Shown one piece after another: positions 54,701 to 61,807 of a stretch of 64,000 nucleotides of DNA. The notes under the pieces were generated by a model, which ran no database searches, was not told the DNA's origin, and saw nothing but the letters and a program-made list of their open reading frames with translations. The translations under genes and the position numbers were made by a program. Every line of letters begins with the position of its first letter. The stretch's first letter is position 1. Source of the DNA: Clarkia xantiana subsp. parviflora. Lineage: Eukaryota > Streptophyta > Magnoliopsida > Myrtales > Onagraceae. The stretch lies in assembly GCA_036873135.1 (NCBI GenBank), contig JAPTYO010000008.1:44124441-44188440 (forward strand), given 5' to 3'.

Positions 54701-55351
54701 GGAGCATGGAGTTTGCACTTTTAGTCAAATGTCAGTATGTGTTTTGCACTTTTAATATGCATGTTTAAACATTGCTAATAACGTTTAGTACATGTCAAAT
54801 TAATGTTAAGAATTTTGGGGGTGAATAATGTATGCATGGTTATTATTTTGGTGAGAATGAAATATTGGTGTTTCGTTTCGGGTACAGGTGAAGACGAGAA
54901 AAGTGCAACTTCATTATTTCCAGAAGAAGTGAAAGCGGGGGTAGAGGAGAGAGGGTGCATAGTAAAGTGGGCCCCGCAAGAAGATGTGCTTAGGCATCCT
55001 GCGGTTGGTGGATTTCTAACGCACAGCGGGTGGAATTCAACGTTGGAGAGTATGTCAATGGGGGTTCCAATGGTGTGTTGGCCCTTCTTTGCAGATCAGC
55101 AAGTCAACAGTAGATACGTGAGCGAGGTATGGAGGACTGGAGTTGACATGAAAGATGAGTGTGATAGGAATGTTGTGGAGAGAATGATAAATGATGTGAT
55201 GGTTGAGAGGAGAGCGGAATTTGGTAATGCTGCTGCAGATAAGGCTAGTTTAGCAAACCAAGCTGTCACTCAAGGTGGATCCTCGTGGGAGGATCTTAAC
55301 CGTCTCATATCTGATATTTTCACCATCGCCTTTGCCAACACTACTAACTAA
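33747..55351 (+). CDS. UDP-glycosyltransferase, UGT709-like (7-deoxyloganetic acid glucosyltransferase-like), three exons
   Basis: Exons 33747-34263, 53639-54151 and 54888-55351 join in phase to 497 residues, a usual plant UGT length. Predicted cytosolic family-1 enzyme that transfers glucose from UDP-glucose to a small molecule. N-terminal acceptor domain: catalytic His28 in [13 protein letters not shown], partner Asp126 in SCIIADG. C-terminal PSPG box residues 371-414, with Trp371, His389, Trp392-Asn393-Ser394, Glu397, and final Asp413-Gln414 (Gln favours UDP-glucose). Phrases such as LPIRG-SEDMDR and [10 protein letters not shown] are, from memory, typical of UGT709 proteins, whose known members include iridoid-pathway enzymes; the real acceptor cannot be told. 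Start: first ATG after the TATA/UTR, right before the Ser-rich leader. Splice sites: CGAG|GTATTC, GAAG|GTAGC, TTAG|GTACTA, ACAG|GTGAAG. The frame is undamaged despite the 19-kb intron 1. Confidence 0.93.
34483..34487 (+). repeat. Target-site duplication TAAGC (left) of Tat element
   Basis: Identical to 43978-43982. Confidence 0.95.
34488..35231 (+). repeat. 5' LTR of the young Tat element
   Basis: TGATGGGTTCCG...GTGATCCAACA. U3 holds several GAGATACG-type repeats (34870-34970). One substitution from the 3' LTR. Confidence 0.96.
35021..35030 (+). promoter_or_regulatory. LTR TATA box
   Basis: CTATATAAAG, about 210 bp before the LTR end; marks the U3/R region. In the 3' LTR the same box could start transcription into the rest of the UGT intron in the sense direction. 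Confidence 0.75.
35232..35250 (+). promoter_or_regulatory. Primer-binding site
   Basis: TTGGCGCCGTCTGTGGGAA, directly after the 5' LTR. Confidence 0.8.
35285..37909 (+). CDS. gag-pro: Tat gag-protease polyprotein
   Basis: 874 residues starting 53 bp after the LTR, ending at an in-frame TAG (37907-37909). Residues 1-170 are variable and charged; the gag core follows ([20 protein letters not shown], middle of the protein). Zinc knuckle starts at Cys483 (C-x2-H-x4-H-x4-C). An Arg/Ser-dipeptide stretch around residues 520-540 may bind RNA. The retropepsin-like site is Asp642 in [13 protein letters not shown], with IIGRTTIN downstream. The C-terminal part already enters the linker before RT ([11 protein letters not shown]). 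Gag would form the cytoplasmic particle and the protease would cleave it. Confidence 0.95.
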   Translation: MAGGGKKKQVPAGSSRPAGTVNSPLPERVAEQGENPALSQTGGHGDEVSVRDAGRDRQEVPHRGEDDAPPNPVGPGAGDAPRREEGSSSNSELAKAVAEAMPMFLAAMEALLDKREAARKMGELPPREELPPPPPRVDPEEQEVPPRDKGKEPRQPEKFVVDGPGPVQNRTIPLNGPLTADQVVRIISIYTGDQKQMTSELRDRSSHPFVPRLIDTVAPPGIGIPTIEAYDGEGDPVRHVQRHVQACMGRTSNEDLICSLFPITLGERAMTWFFSLPPGSITCWADMHDRFIKQYQGRRRLLKSVRTLTKVVQRPDESLAYYYQRFTASAAEIDEEISEGEMIRTFLHNLSAPYGSDLMHSVAAKAIWSMEALQARVKQQIDVQESKIAAGELDPPKSGRGKTSSKLSDDRRRSDKSEGSRNRGRPDRKEDKRPAGKDNREGRATPINTSMASVLAVMERQGLVRYPPRKEGEYLGGRPDRYCRYHRASGHDTENCRELKKEIEKLIQKGKLKEFVGKGRCRSRSRSRSRSRSKSRDRSPKKKKVEQEASGSGARRERRGTINVIHGGMAAGGDTSASRENYASRISAAVVLGKRSRSWTLKEEMEISFSKEDLVGVESPHDDALVVTLDVDGFEMKRILIDGGSSSDILFMDALEAMGKTKKDLTQVDFPMVGFSGSTSYPLGMITLPVEFGSGWKMERRNVDFVVVESAGAYNAIIGRTTINPLMAVASTVHQKMKFPTDNGVGEVKGDQVASRKCYVNATRRRRRETMTVLQTDTDPREEYGRPAPMEDLKEVEIDGPQRKVKIGSALSDERARELIELLKEFKELFAWSPSDMPGISPDVIVHELKIDPAIKPIAQRRRPMGADKRIAIQ
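37910..40936 (+). CDS. pol: Tat pol: RT - RNase H - archaeal-type RNase H - integrase
   Basis: Same frame as gag-pro, separated only by the TAG; coding homology is continuous across it (residue numbers count from 35285). [19 protein letters not shown] and YVDD at 1010. The gypsy-type RNase H is degenerate (LTNQPL where Asp is normal). A second, archaeal-type RNase H is intact: Asp1313 in YTDGSS, Glu in NNEAEYEAL, Asp in [10 protein letters not shown], Asp in ADALSKF. Integrase: HHCC finger ([11 protein letters not shown]...CDACQ), then Asp1607, Asp1667, Glu1703 with D35E spacing. No chromodomain. It copies RNA to DNA and inserts it. Internal ATG at 37967 is too far into RT to start a full enzyme, so expression needs read-through of TAG or the copy is disabled. 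Confidence 0.95.
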   Translation, partial: EVGRLLDAGFIKELRFQTWVANPVLVRKSNGKWRMCVDFRDLNKACPKDCYPLPRIDQLVDATSGHELLSFMDAYSGYNQIKMAKEDAPHTAFYADNDVYHYDVMPFGLINAGATYQRMVNKLFGDMLGKTMEAYVDDMLVKSRQAGDHVQNLAAAFERMKFHQVRLNPDKCAFGVNSGKFLGFMVSQRGIEVNPEKLRAIEEMQSPKNHREVQVLNGRLAAMNRFLSKASDRAMPFFDVLRANKKFEWTNKCEEAFQALKQHLRTLPPLAKPVPGEPLYLYLAVSDVAVSSVLIKIVKGNQVPIYYVSKALAKSEINYPAIEKYLFALIIAARKLRPYFHAHEVTVLTNQPLKHFLNRPEASGRLVKWAIELTEFRIHFAPRTAIKGQALADFIAESTAPDLEATGPAEGATMEEVPTTEQQPEQPNEGNTWEMYTDGSSSVEGSGAGFVLIPPDGGEPLRYALALTFKATNNEAEYEALITGLKIAKGTGVDHLKVKCDASLVVNQVQGNYEAKSPTMKKYLHEVQTLKGNFKSFDIEAIPREENTEADALSKFALGVAPEENRRVHFLERVIISNIDPVEVCAVGTGSEEEEKPTWMSSMVTYLTTGVLPDDKVAAVRLRRIADNYAMVDNQLYKKGYVKPFLKCVAEPDTNRILRELHEGVAACHEGARSLVRKALNLGYYWPSMNKEATAMVQSCDACQRYAPNIVAPAADLMPISSAWPFAQWGIDLVGPLPQARGQCKYLLVAIDYFSKWIEAKALARTTGQQILRFLQTQIISRYGVPRVLISDNGPPFNGAQLKEYLEELNIEHRTASVRHAQTNGQVESANKIVMDGLKKRVYALQGHWLDELENVLWAVRTTPKQSTGETPFGLVYGTEAVAPVEIAVASHRAKYYEPLTNEEMRRLDLDLLEAKRWKADEVQARMRLATARYYNRRVRSRQFFVGELVWRRNEFVHQDQINKLSPKWEGPYKIVGMPVPNAYKLEDLEGKTLKHSFSGEHLKKYHV
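40937..41383 (+). repeat. Degenerate repeats in Tat 3' region
   Basis: Irregular repeats of AAAAGCCTTAACAGGTACG and GTAAGTCGTCTATATGATGC between 41090 and 41330; non-coding. Confidence 0.7.
41384..41592 (+). repeat. 35-bp tandem array, six copies
   Basis: Unit GGACGAGAAACCTTAAGTGG plus TAAAGTCCCGATTTT, exact spacing at 41384, 41419, 41454, 41489, 41524 and 41559. It overlaps the 3' end of the antisense gene. Confidence 0.95.
41536..42521 (-). CDS. Antisense gene in Tat 3' region, predicted two exons
   Basis: Unspliced open frame 42450-41536 (304 residues). A better model: exon 1 ATGTCTG (42521-42515), intron 42514-42432 (83 bp, GTAAGG...TGTTTTAG), exon 2 from 42431, joined in phase to [17 protein letters not shown] and ending at 41536, 300 residues. 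The middle ([18 protein letters not shown], then [16 protein letters not shown] and FRTFYGMK) resembles the plant domain Pfam calls 'Putative gypsy type transposon' (Transposase_28) by remembered pattern. Role unknown. The last about 50 residues enter the 35-bp array and are hydrophobic, so an additional splice (acceptor-like TTTTACTTTTGCAG at 41631-41618) may give another C-terminus. Upstream lie a TATA box and bZIP motifs. Antisense ORFs here are known in Tat elements. Confidence 0.72.
42676..42683 (-). promoter_or_regulatory. TATA box of the antisense gene
   Basis: TATAAAAG on the minus strand, 155 bp before the predicted ATG at 42521, giving a 5' UTR of about 125 bases. Confidence 0.65.
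42861..42870. promoter_or_regulatory. Palindromic bZIP-type site upstream of antisense gene
   Basis: GTGACGTCAC, a full TGACGTCA palindrome about 180 bp upstream of the antisense TATA box; a G-box CACGTG lies at 42979-42984. Both are binding sites of plant bZIP/bHLH factors. Confidence 0.5.
43221..43233 (+). promoter_or_regulatory. Polypurine tract
   Basis: TTGGGGGCAAA directly before the 3' LTR TG; equivalent to CTCGGGGGCATG in the composite element. Confidence 0.75.
43234..43977 (+). repeat. 3' LTR of the young Tat element
   Basis: 744 bp, one substitution (43274 T) from the 5' LTR; followed by TAAGC (43978-43982). Confidence 0.96.
44440..45000. repeat. About 115-bp degenerate tandem repeats
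   Basis: Four to five diverged copies of a unit with GGTCAAGTTCCGACTTGGA...CCTAGGCGTCGCCTAATTAG...GACTTTC. Related copies occur at 50530-50720 across the copia insertion. Confidence 0.7.
45010..45522 (-). pseudogene. Tat protease/RT-linker remnant
   Basis: Stops and frameshifts throughout; recognisable by similarity to 37440-37900 of the young element ([29 protein letters not shown]). Interrupted at 45522 by the copia insertion. Confidence 0.7.
45523..45681 (-). repeat. copia 3' LTR
   Basis: Ends TTCTTAACA on the plus strand; partner of 50307-50459 with several differences and small indels. Confidence 0.9.
46154..48890 (-). pseudogene. copia pol remnant: integrase, RT, RNase H
   Basis: Pieces in order on the minus strand: pre-integrase ([20 protein letters not shown], 48793-48608), integrase pieces ([15 protein letters not shown] near 48190; [20 protein letters not shown] near 48000), Pro-rich linker (47548-47189), RT start ([20 protein letters not shown], 47155-46901) and the RT/RNase H junction ([20 protein letters not shown], 46462-46154). 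Stops and frameshifts lie between all pieces. The YVDD region and the RNase H active site are not intact. Confidence 0.88.
48898..49498. mobile_element. hAT MITE, 601 bp, inside copia protease
   Basis: Perfect ends TAGGGATGGCAACGGG and complement, perfect 8-bp duplication GTTGCACC (48890-48897, 49499-49506). GC-rich subterminal GGGTCGGG words flank an AT-rich core. It splits the copia protease directly after its DSGA motif. Confidence 0.95.
49499..50294 (-). pseudogene. copia gag and protease start, decayed
   Basis: Minus strand near 49545-49510 reads NKWVLDSGA, the aspartic protease site, then the MITE. Upstream (49675-49900) is an 18-bp minisatellite-like stretch (GAACCAGACCGCAACAAT on the plus strand) where the end of gag would be. 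The beginning of gag is 50200-50294, decayed. Confidence 0.75.
49675..49900. repeat. 18-bp minisatellite in copia gag
   Basis: About ten diverged copies of AACCAGACCGCAACAATG-like units on the plus strand. Confidence 0.7.
50295..50306 (-). promoter_or_regulatory. copia primer-binding site (initiator tRNA-Met)
   Basis: TGGTATCAGAGC on the minus strand, directly after the 5' LTR. Confidence 0.95.
50307..50459 (-). repeat. copia 5' LTR
   Basis: 153 bp, TGTTAAGAATATAGC...CTTTACA on the minus strand. Confidence 0.92.
50726..52390 (+). repeat. Higher-order tandem array, about 480-bp unit, 3.5 copies
   Basis: AAGCCTTCCAATTCTTTAAG recurs at 50726, 51171, 51654 and 52133 (445, 483, 479 bp apart). 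Each unit contains about five diverged 40-bp subunits of TTTAAGTCGAGTGAGTCTTT plus TGGTGATCCAACACC-like sequence, then a non-repeated half with CTTCTTTGCACGTTGA. Non-coding. Confidence 0.88.
52391..53170. other. Intron DNA, no feature recognised
   Basis: Includes a pyrimidine-rich stretch (52490-52720) with repeated CCACCAGGTC; near 53020-53130 GCTAATAC phrases are repeated in both orientations, perhaps a decayed MITE. Confidence 0.45.
53175..53370 (+). repeat. 21-bp minisatellite in UGT intron 1
   Basis: Eight or so diverged copies of a unit like CCGGCGGGTTTGGTACATAC, about 270 bp before exon 2. Confidence 0.78.
54152..54887 (+). other. UGT intron 2, 736 bp
   Basis: GTACTA...TACAG; begins with a (CT)n/(TA) tract at 54175-54200. 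No insertion recognised. Confidence 0.9.
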
Positions 55352-55397
55352 CTTCTCCTACCTACTAGAATCAATTCAATATAAGCAGCTCTCCAAT

Positions 55398-55403
55398 AAT
55401 AAA
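55398..55403 (+). terminator. Probable UGT polyadenylation signal
   Basis: AATAAA 47 bp after the stop codon. Confidence 0.55.
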
Positions 55404-55943
55404 CAACTTCTTTCGTGTGTGTGGAAAATGTGATCCAATCCTATATTTTTGTATTCAATGGAGCCAATTTTCCAAAATTGGAGACTACACTCTGCCTCCC
55501 CATGTAAAATCAATCTTGGTGTTTAATATTATTCAAATGTGCAAAGATTGTATGCAACCTAGGTTTTAAAGTTGAGCTTGTTTTGTTTTAACTTTTTTTG
55601 TTTCATGCGGGGTGGTCGTTGAAGGGGCCACATTTGGAGTGCAGCACCCATAGTATGATTTCTCTACACCTATAAAAATCTTCACTTGCACTAGGTCAAC
55701 CCTTAAGAGGTAAAGTGCTGACCATGAATATATTTTCATTCTCAAGTTTTGTTTGATATTGGACCGGTTAGGATTCTTTTGTATAATTGTTTTTGTTTGA
55801 GGACTTTTTTCTAAACATTTCATATTGTGGGGTTAATCTATTCACATGGTTCCCGTTAGTGGTATTTAGGGAGATGAAGGGCTATGCCCAAATGATTCTG
55901 CTATTCTTCACTTTCATAGATCTTTGTTTCCTTTGTGTCTATT
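55404..55943. other. UGT 3' flank, no gene seen
   Basis: Contains no recognisable coding or repeat feature up to the first copia LTR. Confidence 0.5.
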
Positions 55944-56542
55944 TGTTGGTTCTAGGGGATAAATATTACGGATCAAACCACATGTACATGCTAGGTAAAC
56001 TAATTACGCAGCAGAAATGGTGCACATACCTATTACACGATTTGTAGCCCAAGGACGTCAACAAGGGAGTTCACGGTCTGTCAGACGATGTTCTACGAAA
56101 AATTTGGTTAAGGAGTAACCCGCAAGCTATGGTCTCCACAGCAAAGCCTATTCAATCCGGTCGCTGGATGGATCTCCGGGGTGAATTATTTGATGTAATT
56201 CGGGACCTACTTCTTGGTAGTATGGTTCGGTCGAACCCTTTAGTATTTAGGGAGAGGGGATTTCTTTTCTTGCAACTAAAGTGAGAAAGTGACCAACCCC
56301 AAGAAATCCATAACACCTCCTATTTATAAGAGGAGGTGAGCAAAACCCTTGGAGGGCTTTTTGCTTGTTTCGGCCGAACCAGTAGTCTAATAGGGCCGAC
56401 CCTTTTTGGGCCGCGCATGGCCCATGGGGATTTCGGCCTGACCCGAAACCCCTTATGTGCCATACCCCAAATTAGACTTACCATGTTGGGCTTATATTAG
56501 AGGGCTCCTATTACGGCGGCCCAATTACATTAAATGCCAACA
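55944..56542 (-). repeat. copia-2 LTR a
   Basis: Minus strand TGTTGGCATTTAATG... to ...CCAACA; about 599 bp, homologous to 57352-57931, 61206-61802 and 63026-63637. GGGCCGCCG and CCCACATAAGG-type words are shared. Confidence 0.85.
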
Positions 56543-57351
56543 GCTTCCGCTCCCCGGAATGGGAGGGTGCCTATTAATTTGTTATTGCCCAACACATCAA
56601 TATTTATTCTTTGATCCAATCCAGTTCACGTACTGTTCATACAAGGTTTGTCGTGCGACAGACAGACACAACGGACTTCGTGCTACTCATCGGTTAAGAG
56701 TGTTGTAGCTTTCGCGAAACATTGATTCCCAACCCGTTATTTCTCTGTGTCGCGTTGTACCCCTGACCAACTGTTATTCTCAAATTGCCTAGTTTTCCTA
56801 AAGGAATGCTTCTCCAAGGAATCCACACATGTATGCACAACATTCAACTAATATCCGGCTGGTTGCTACCTAGTAAATACAAGAGTCAGAGAATTAAATA
56901 TGTGCATGACGATCGTCATTGCTCATATCCTTAGTCAAACTCAATCAGTTCACAAAACGTGGTCACAGAGTCTTTTTGTTCGGGCACTGCGCTCGTACCC
57001 CTGGGAGCGAACATTGGGCCCAACCTTGGACTTGAGATCCGTGTGGTATGGGTGCTTCAGGTGCTTCTTCATTCAGCACCCGTGATTAGCCACACTCTCA
57101 AGGTGAAAAAGTTTGTGTCCTTCAGAATATTGGAAGATTCCGTCTACCACAACCGAGCCTGACCCATTGGTCGAACATGGCACGCGCAGTATGAAGTGCG
57201 CGTCGATAGCATAACCTGATTTTATTTTATATCAGGAGTGAGAATGTCATATATTATCGTAGATTCTAATCTAGCCTAGAATGTGGTGGTGGACGAACGG
57301 AGTTCGTCACGGTGATCTACAAAACTTTAATCATAGCGTGTAATCTGAAAC
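56543..57351 (-). repeat. copia-2 3'UTR, copy a
   Basis: Non-coding; closely similar to 57932-58745 (shared CTACTCATCGGTTAAGA, ACTAATATCCGG, AACCGAGCCTGACCC). The PPT GGGGAGCGGAAGC adjoins LTR a. Confidence 0.85.
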
Positions 57352-57931
57352 TGCTGGATTTAGGGGATACAGTTGCGGATCAAAAGACTATACGTGCATG
57401 GTAAACTAATTACGTAGCGGAATAAGGAGCACATATCAGTTTTGCCTTTTGTAGCCCATGAACGTCACGACGGAGTTCGCGATCTGCCGGACAGTGTCCT
57501 GTTGAAGAGCAATCCCCAAGCAATGGTCTCCAAAGCAAATCCTCTTCAGTACAGTGACGAGATGGATCTCTGGGGTAAATTGTTGACACAATTTCGGCAC
57601 CTCCTAGGTGAGGAATATGGTTCAGACGAAACCTTTAGGAAATAGGGAGAGGGATTTCTTATCTTGTAAACTAAAAGGGGGAGAGTGATTAACCCAAAGA
57701 AATCCCCTAGCACCTCCTATTTGTAAGAGGAGGTGAGCAAAGCCCACCTAGAGCTCTCCCTATTAATTTCATGCTAGAAATTGGGCTGGCCCATTTTGGG
57801 CCAATTGTGGCTCATAGAGATTTTGGCCTAACCGAAAATTTCTTATGTGCCTAACCCCAATTTTGCTTATTATGTTGGACTTTTATTAATAGGCTCTCAA
57901 TTACGGCGGCCCATAACACCAAATTCCAACA
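57352..57931 (-). repeat. copia-2 LTR b
   Basis: About 580 bp; minus strand TGTTGGAATTTGGTG.... Lies between the two 3'UTR copies. Confidence 0.85.
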
Positions 57932-58745
57932 GCTCCCACTCGCCGAAATGGGAGGGTGCCTATTAATATGTTGTCGACCAACACATCAATATCTATTTAT
58001 TGATCAAATCCTATTTCCGTATTGTTCATACGAGGTTTTCCGTGCGACCGGCAGACACAACAGACATCGTGCTACTCACGGTTAAGAATGATGTGGCGTC
58101 CGCGGAACGTTGATTCCCTAATCTGTTATCAACCTGTTACTACTCTATGCCGCGCTATACCTCTAGTCAAATGTTATTTTCCAATTGTCTAGTTTTCCCA
58201 AAAGGAATACTTCTCAAAGGCATCCGTACAAGTATTCACAACCTTCAACTAATATCCGGTTGGTGGCCACCTAGTGAATACAAGAGTTGGAGAATGAAAG
58301 ATGTGTATGACCATCCCCATCGATCATATCCTTAGTCAAACTCAAACGGTGCCCGAAACCTGGTCACTTGGCCTTTTTGTTCAGCGCTACGCTCGTACGC
58401 CTGGGAGCGACGTTGAGCCCAACCTTAGATATGAATTCCGAGTGATAAGGGTACTTCGGGCCCTGCTTCATTAAGCACACGGGATCATTCACAGGGTCAA
58501 GGTAAAGAAGTTTGTGTCCTTCAGAATCTCGGAAGATTCTGTCTAACACAACCGAGCCTGACCCCGTGGTCTAACATGGCACGCGCAGCATGAAGTCCGT
58601 GTCGATAGCATAACCTGAACTTATTTTATGCCAGGAATGGGAATGCCATATGCTATCGTAGATTCTCATCTAGCACAAAATGTAGTGGTAGACGAACAGA
58701 GTTCGTCACGAAGATCTGCAGAACTTTGATTATGTCGTGTTACCC
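57932..58745 (-). repeat. copia-2 3'UTR, copy b
   Basis: Adjoins LTR b through PPT-like GGCGAGTGGGAGC and runs toward the RNase H end of pol. Confidence 0.82.
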
Positions 58746-59349
58746 CGAAACCAAATGACCGTTTTGCATAACCAGGTTTCTCTTTCGAAACACCACGGTT
58801 CTTAGCCGGTCTTGATATGGCTAAGGAATCCTTTCCATCGACGACCGTGCCCGTTTGACATGGCAGGGTCCACATTAGACATATTTTATTATGAGGTTAT
58901 ACGCTCCAACGACTAGTTTATAGACTATCTATACGCTCCAACGACTAGTTTATAGACTGTCCATCCGATGTAATAATGCCATTATGATGTCGTAAATATC
59001 ATAAACTCAATTAGCAATTCTTTTTATTCGAACATTACTTCAAATTCAAAAATGTTACTGTCACAATTCAAGCCTTCTAAATCACACACAATCCAAGAAG
59101 TTTTACGTGATTTTCGAAAATATCCCTGCGTAAGGGTTTAGTTAATGGATCCGAATCATATCCTCTGAAGGCATGAATTCAACTGTGATCAGCTTGTCCT
59201 CTACCACACTCTTCGCATAGTTATATTTTATATCAATGTGTTTTGTCCTACTATGGTATTTAGGATTCTTTACTGCCCTATCGCTTCTTCACTATCAGAT
59301 TAAATACACAAATGCTTACTCCCGTCCTCAACGTAAAATAGGGCAGTTA
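58746..59349. other. copia-2 interior between 3'UTR and RNase H
   Basis: Decayed; one short direct repeat ATACGCTCCAACGACTAGTT (58896 and 58930) is visible. Confidence 0.5.
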
Positions 59350-61200
59350 TCAGTCTCCTTCGCCAGACAGGCTCCTGTGCATTCTTAGAGAGAGCTACAA
59401 ATTCGGATTCTATAGTGGACAGTGCGACACAGGAATGCTTCTTGCTCATCCATGAGATTAGCAAGGAGAAACACTCCTCCTAAGGTGGACTTACGATCAT
59501 CTAGATCACCACCATTGTCGGCGTCACTTTATCCTATCAATTCTAACTTACTTCCCTCATAGCACAGTCCGTAGTCTTCCGTACATTTTAGATATCTCAA
59601 AATTCGTTTGACGACTTTTAAATGTTGATAACCGGGGTCCGATTGGAAATGCGCTACTAAACCCACAGCGTAACAGATATCAGTACGAGTGCATTGCATC
59701 ACGTACATCATACTTCCTACCATACTATGGTACTCTGCACTTTTCATATGCTCACGCTCTGCCAGGTTCTTTCGGCCATCACACTTCGACAGCGCACACC
59801 CATATACAACCGGCTTATCCACGGTTTTTGCATCATAGATATTGAACCTTCTCAACAACTTGTTGATATAGGCTTCCTGAGAAAGGTATAATCTTTGAGT
59901 GCCACGATCTCTAGCAATCTTAATGCCTAGGATATAAGTGGCATCGCCCATGTCCTTCATCTCAAATACAAATGTTAACCAGGACTTTGATTTATTTAGA
60001 TAACTTACATCGTTCACGGCAATAAGGATATCATCGACGTATAACGTCAAGATGACATAATTTGACCTAGAGGTCTCAGTGTACACGCAGGGATCCTCGT
60101 GAAGATTCACGAATCCGTTGCCAACGATTTCCTCGTGGAACCTGCAATACCATTGCCGGGACGATTGTTTAAGATCATAGATCGATCTTTAGAGCTTACA
60201 AACTTTACGTTCATTTCCAGGGGATATGAAACCCTTTGGTTGCTCCATGTAGATCTCTTCTTCCAAATTACCATGAAGGAAGGGAGTCTTAACATCCATC
60301 TGGTGTAGCTCGAGATCGAGGCTAGCAACCAAGGCCAAAATAGCCCAGACTATGGTGTAACGCACAGTCAGTGAGTAAGTTTTATCAAAGTCCACTCCAT
60401 GGAGTTGGGTATAACCTTTCGTGACAAGTCGAGCTTTATATCGCTCAACTTTTCCATCAGCAGTGAGTTTCAATTTCAGAACCCACTTAGCCCCTATTGT
60501 AGTGCGATTAGCACGAAAATCAACTAACGTCCCAACATAATTGGCTTTCATAAAGAGAATATTTTCCACCATTGTTTTCCTCCATACCTTTGCTTGAGGA
60601 CTTTCCAAAGCTTGTTAAATTGTTATCGGTTCATCAACCTTTGACTATGTCTAGGCTCATTATTCCAATCTCGAACTACGCTCCCACTAGGAACTCCCAC
60701 TAGGAACAATGCTCCCATTAGGAATCAGGGCGTCACTGGAGCCTTTTCCTACAACTTTTCTTGGACCACCTCTTGGTCTCAGGTTTCTATTTCGGAGATG
60801 AATTCCACAGTCACTTGGACCAGGAACCAAGTTGTTGTCCCACTCCTACTATTACCAGTAGATAGTTAAGGAATTATAGGATTCTCATCCAACGGTTCAA
60901 CAACTACAGATCATGTTCTACTTGATTCGCACTAGGAGCAACTATTATTTATGTGGTCTGATTGACTCCTCCCACTAGAATTATTATAAAAATGCTCCTA
61001 TTCTCATTTACCATATCATTTACGATTGTTGCTCCCCCAAATCTCCCAATCGAAGTAAGTGGGACCTGATCATGCTCATCATGTTCAAGTTCTATTAAGA
61101 CTTCATTCGATTTGATGTCACCAAGCTTAGAAAATTTATTCTCAAGGAACGTAACATCCCTGGACTCATCTTCAACCATACCAAAATTTTCTTGAGCCAC
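59350..61200 (-). pseudogene. copia-2 RT-RNase H remnant
   Basis: RT N-terminal part 60608-60189 (GAKWVLKLKLTADGKVERYK, QMDVKTPFLHGNLEEEIYME); RT C-terminal part 60110-59529 (TLYVDDILIAVND, MKDMGDATYILGIKIARDRG, YHSMVGSMMYVMQCTRTDI). A frameshift lies at 60110-60190 and stops occur in the RNase H end (59528-59350). The YVDD motif is intact. The N-terminal linker 61203-60949 continues the integrase sequence across the solo LTR. Confidence 0.9.
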
Positions 61201-61205
61201 CAAAA

Positions 61206-61802
61206 TGTAGGATTATTGGGGATAAATAATACGGGAAAAAACAAGGAACATGCTATGTAAACGAATTATGCAGCGGAATTAGGGGCACATACCTATAATG
61301 CTTTCCGTATACCCAAGATCTTCAAGGGGAGTTCTCCATCCGCCGGACAGTTCCCGATAAGGATTCTGGTTAACGAATGCCTACGGGGATTGGTCTACAC
61401 AGCAAAGACTCTTGTCGAATATTTAGCAGGGACGGATCTCCGGAGTAATTGCTCGAAGCAATTTGGCACCTCCTTGGCTAGGATATGATTCAGCGGAAAC
61501 TTTCACTAGGGAGGAGGGATTTCTTTGTCTCAACACTTAGGAGAATATGACTAGGTGGTTAACCCTAATTAATCTCAGACACTCCCTATTTATAAGAAGA
61601 GGTGCGAAAAAACCCACCTCACCCTAATGCAAGTTTCGGTCGGCCACTTATGAGAAGGGAGGCCCAATTTTGGGCTTCTCATGTTAATTGGGATTTTAGG
61701 CCTAGCCCAAAATTCATAATGAGACAATACCCAATTAACTCAAGTAACAGTCTCATATTAATGGGCTCCTATGTACGGTGGCCTAATCTCCAAACGCCAA
61801 AA
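61206..61802 (-). repeat. Solo LTR (LTR c) inserted in copia-2 pol
   Basis: About 597 bp, same family as LTRs a, b and d; flanked by CAAAA at 61201-61205 and 61803-61807. Removing it with one CAAAA joins the pol frame ...SKGYVFL to VAQENFG.... The terminal TG has decayed to TT. Confidence 0.85.
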
Positions 61803-61807
61803 CAAAA

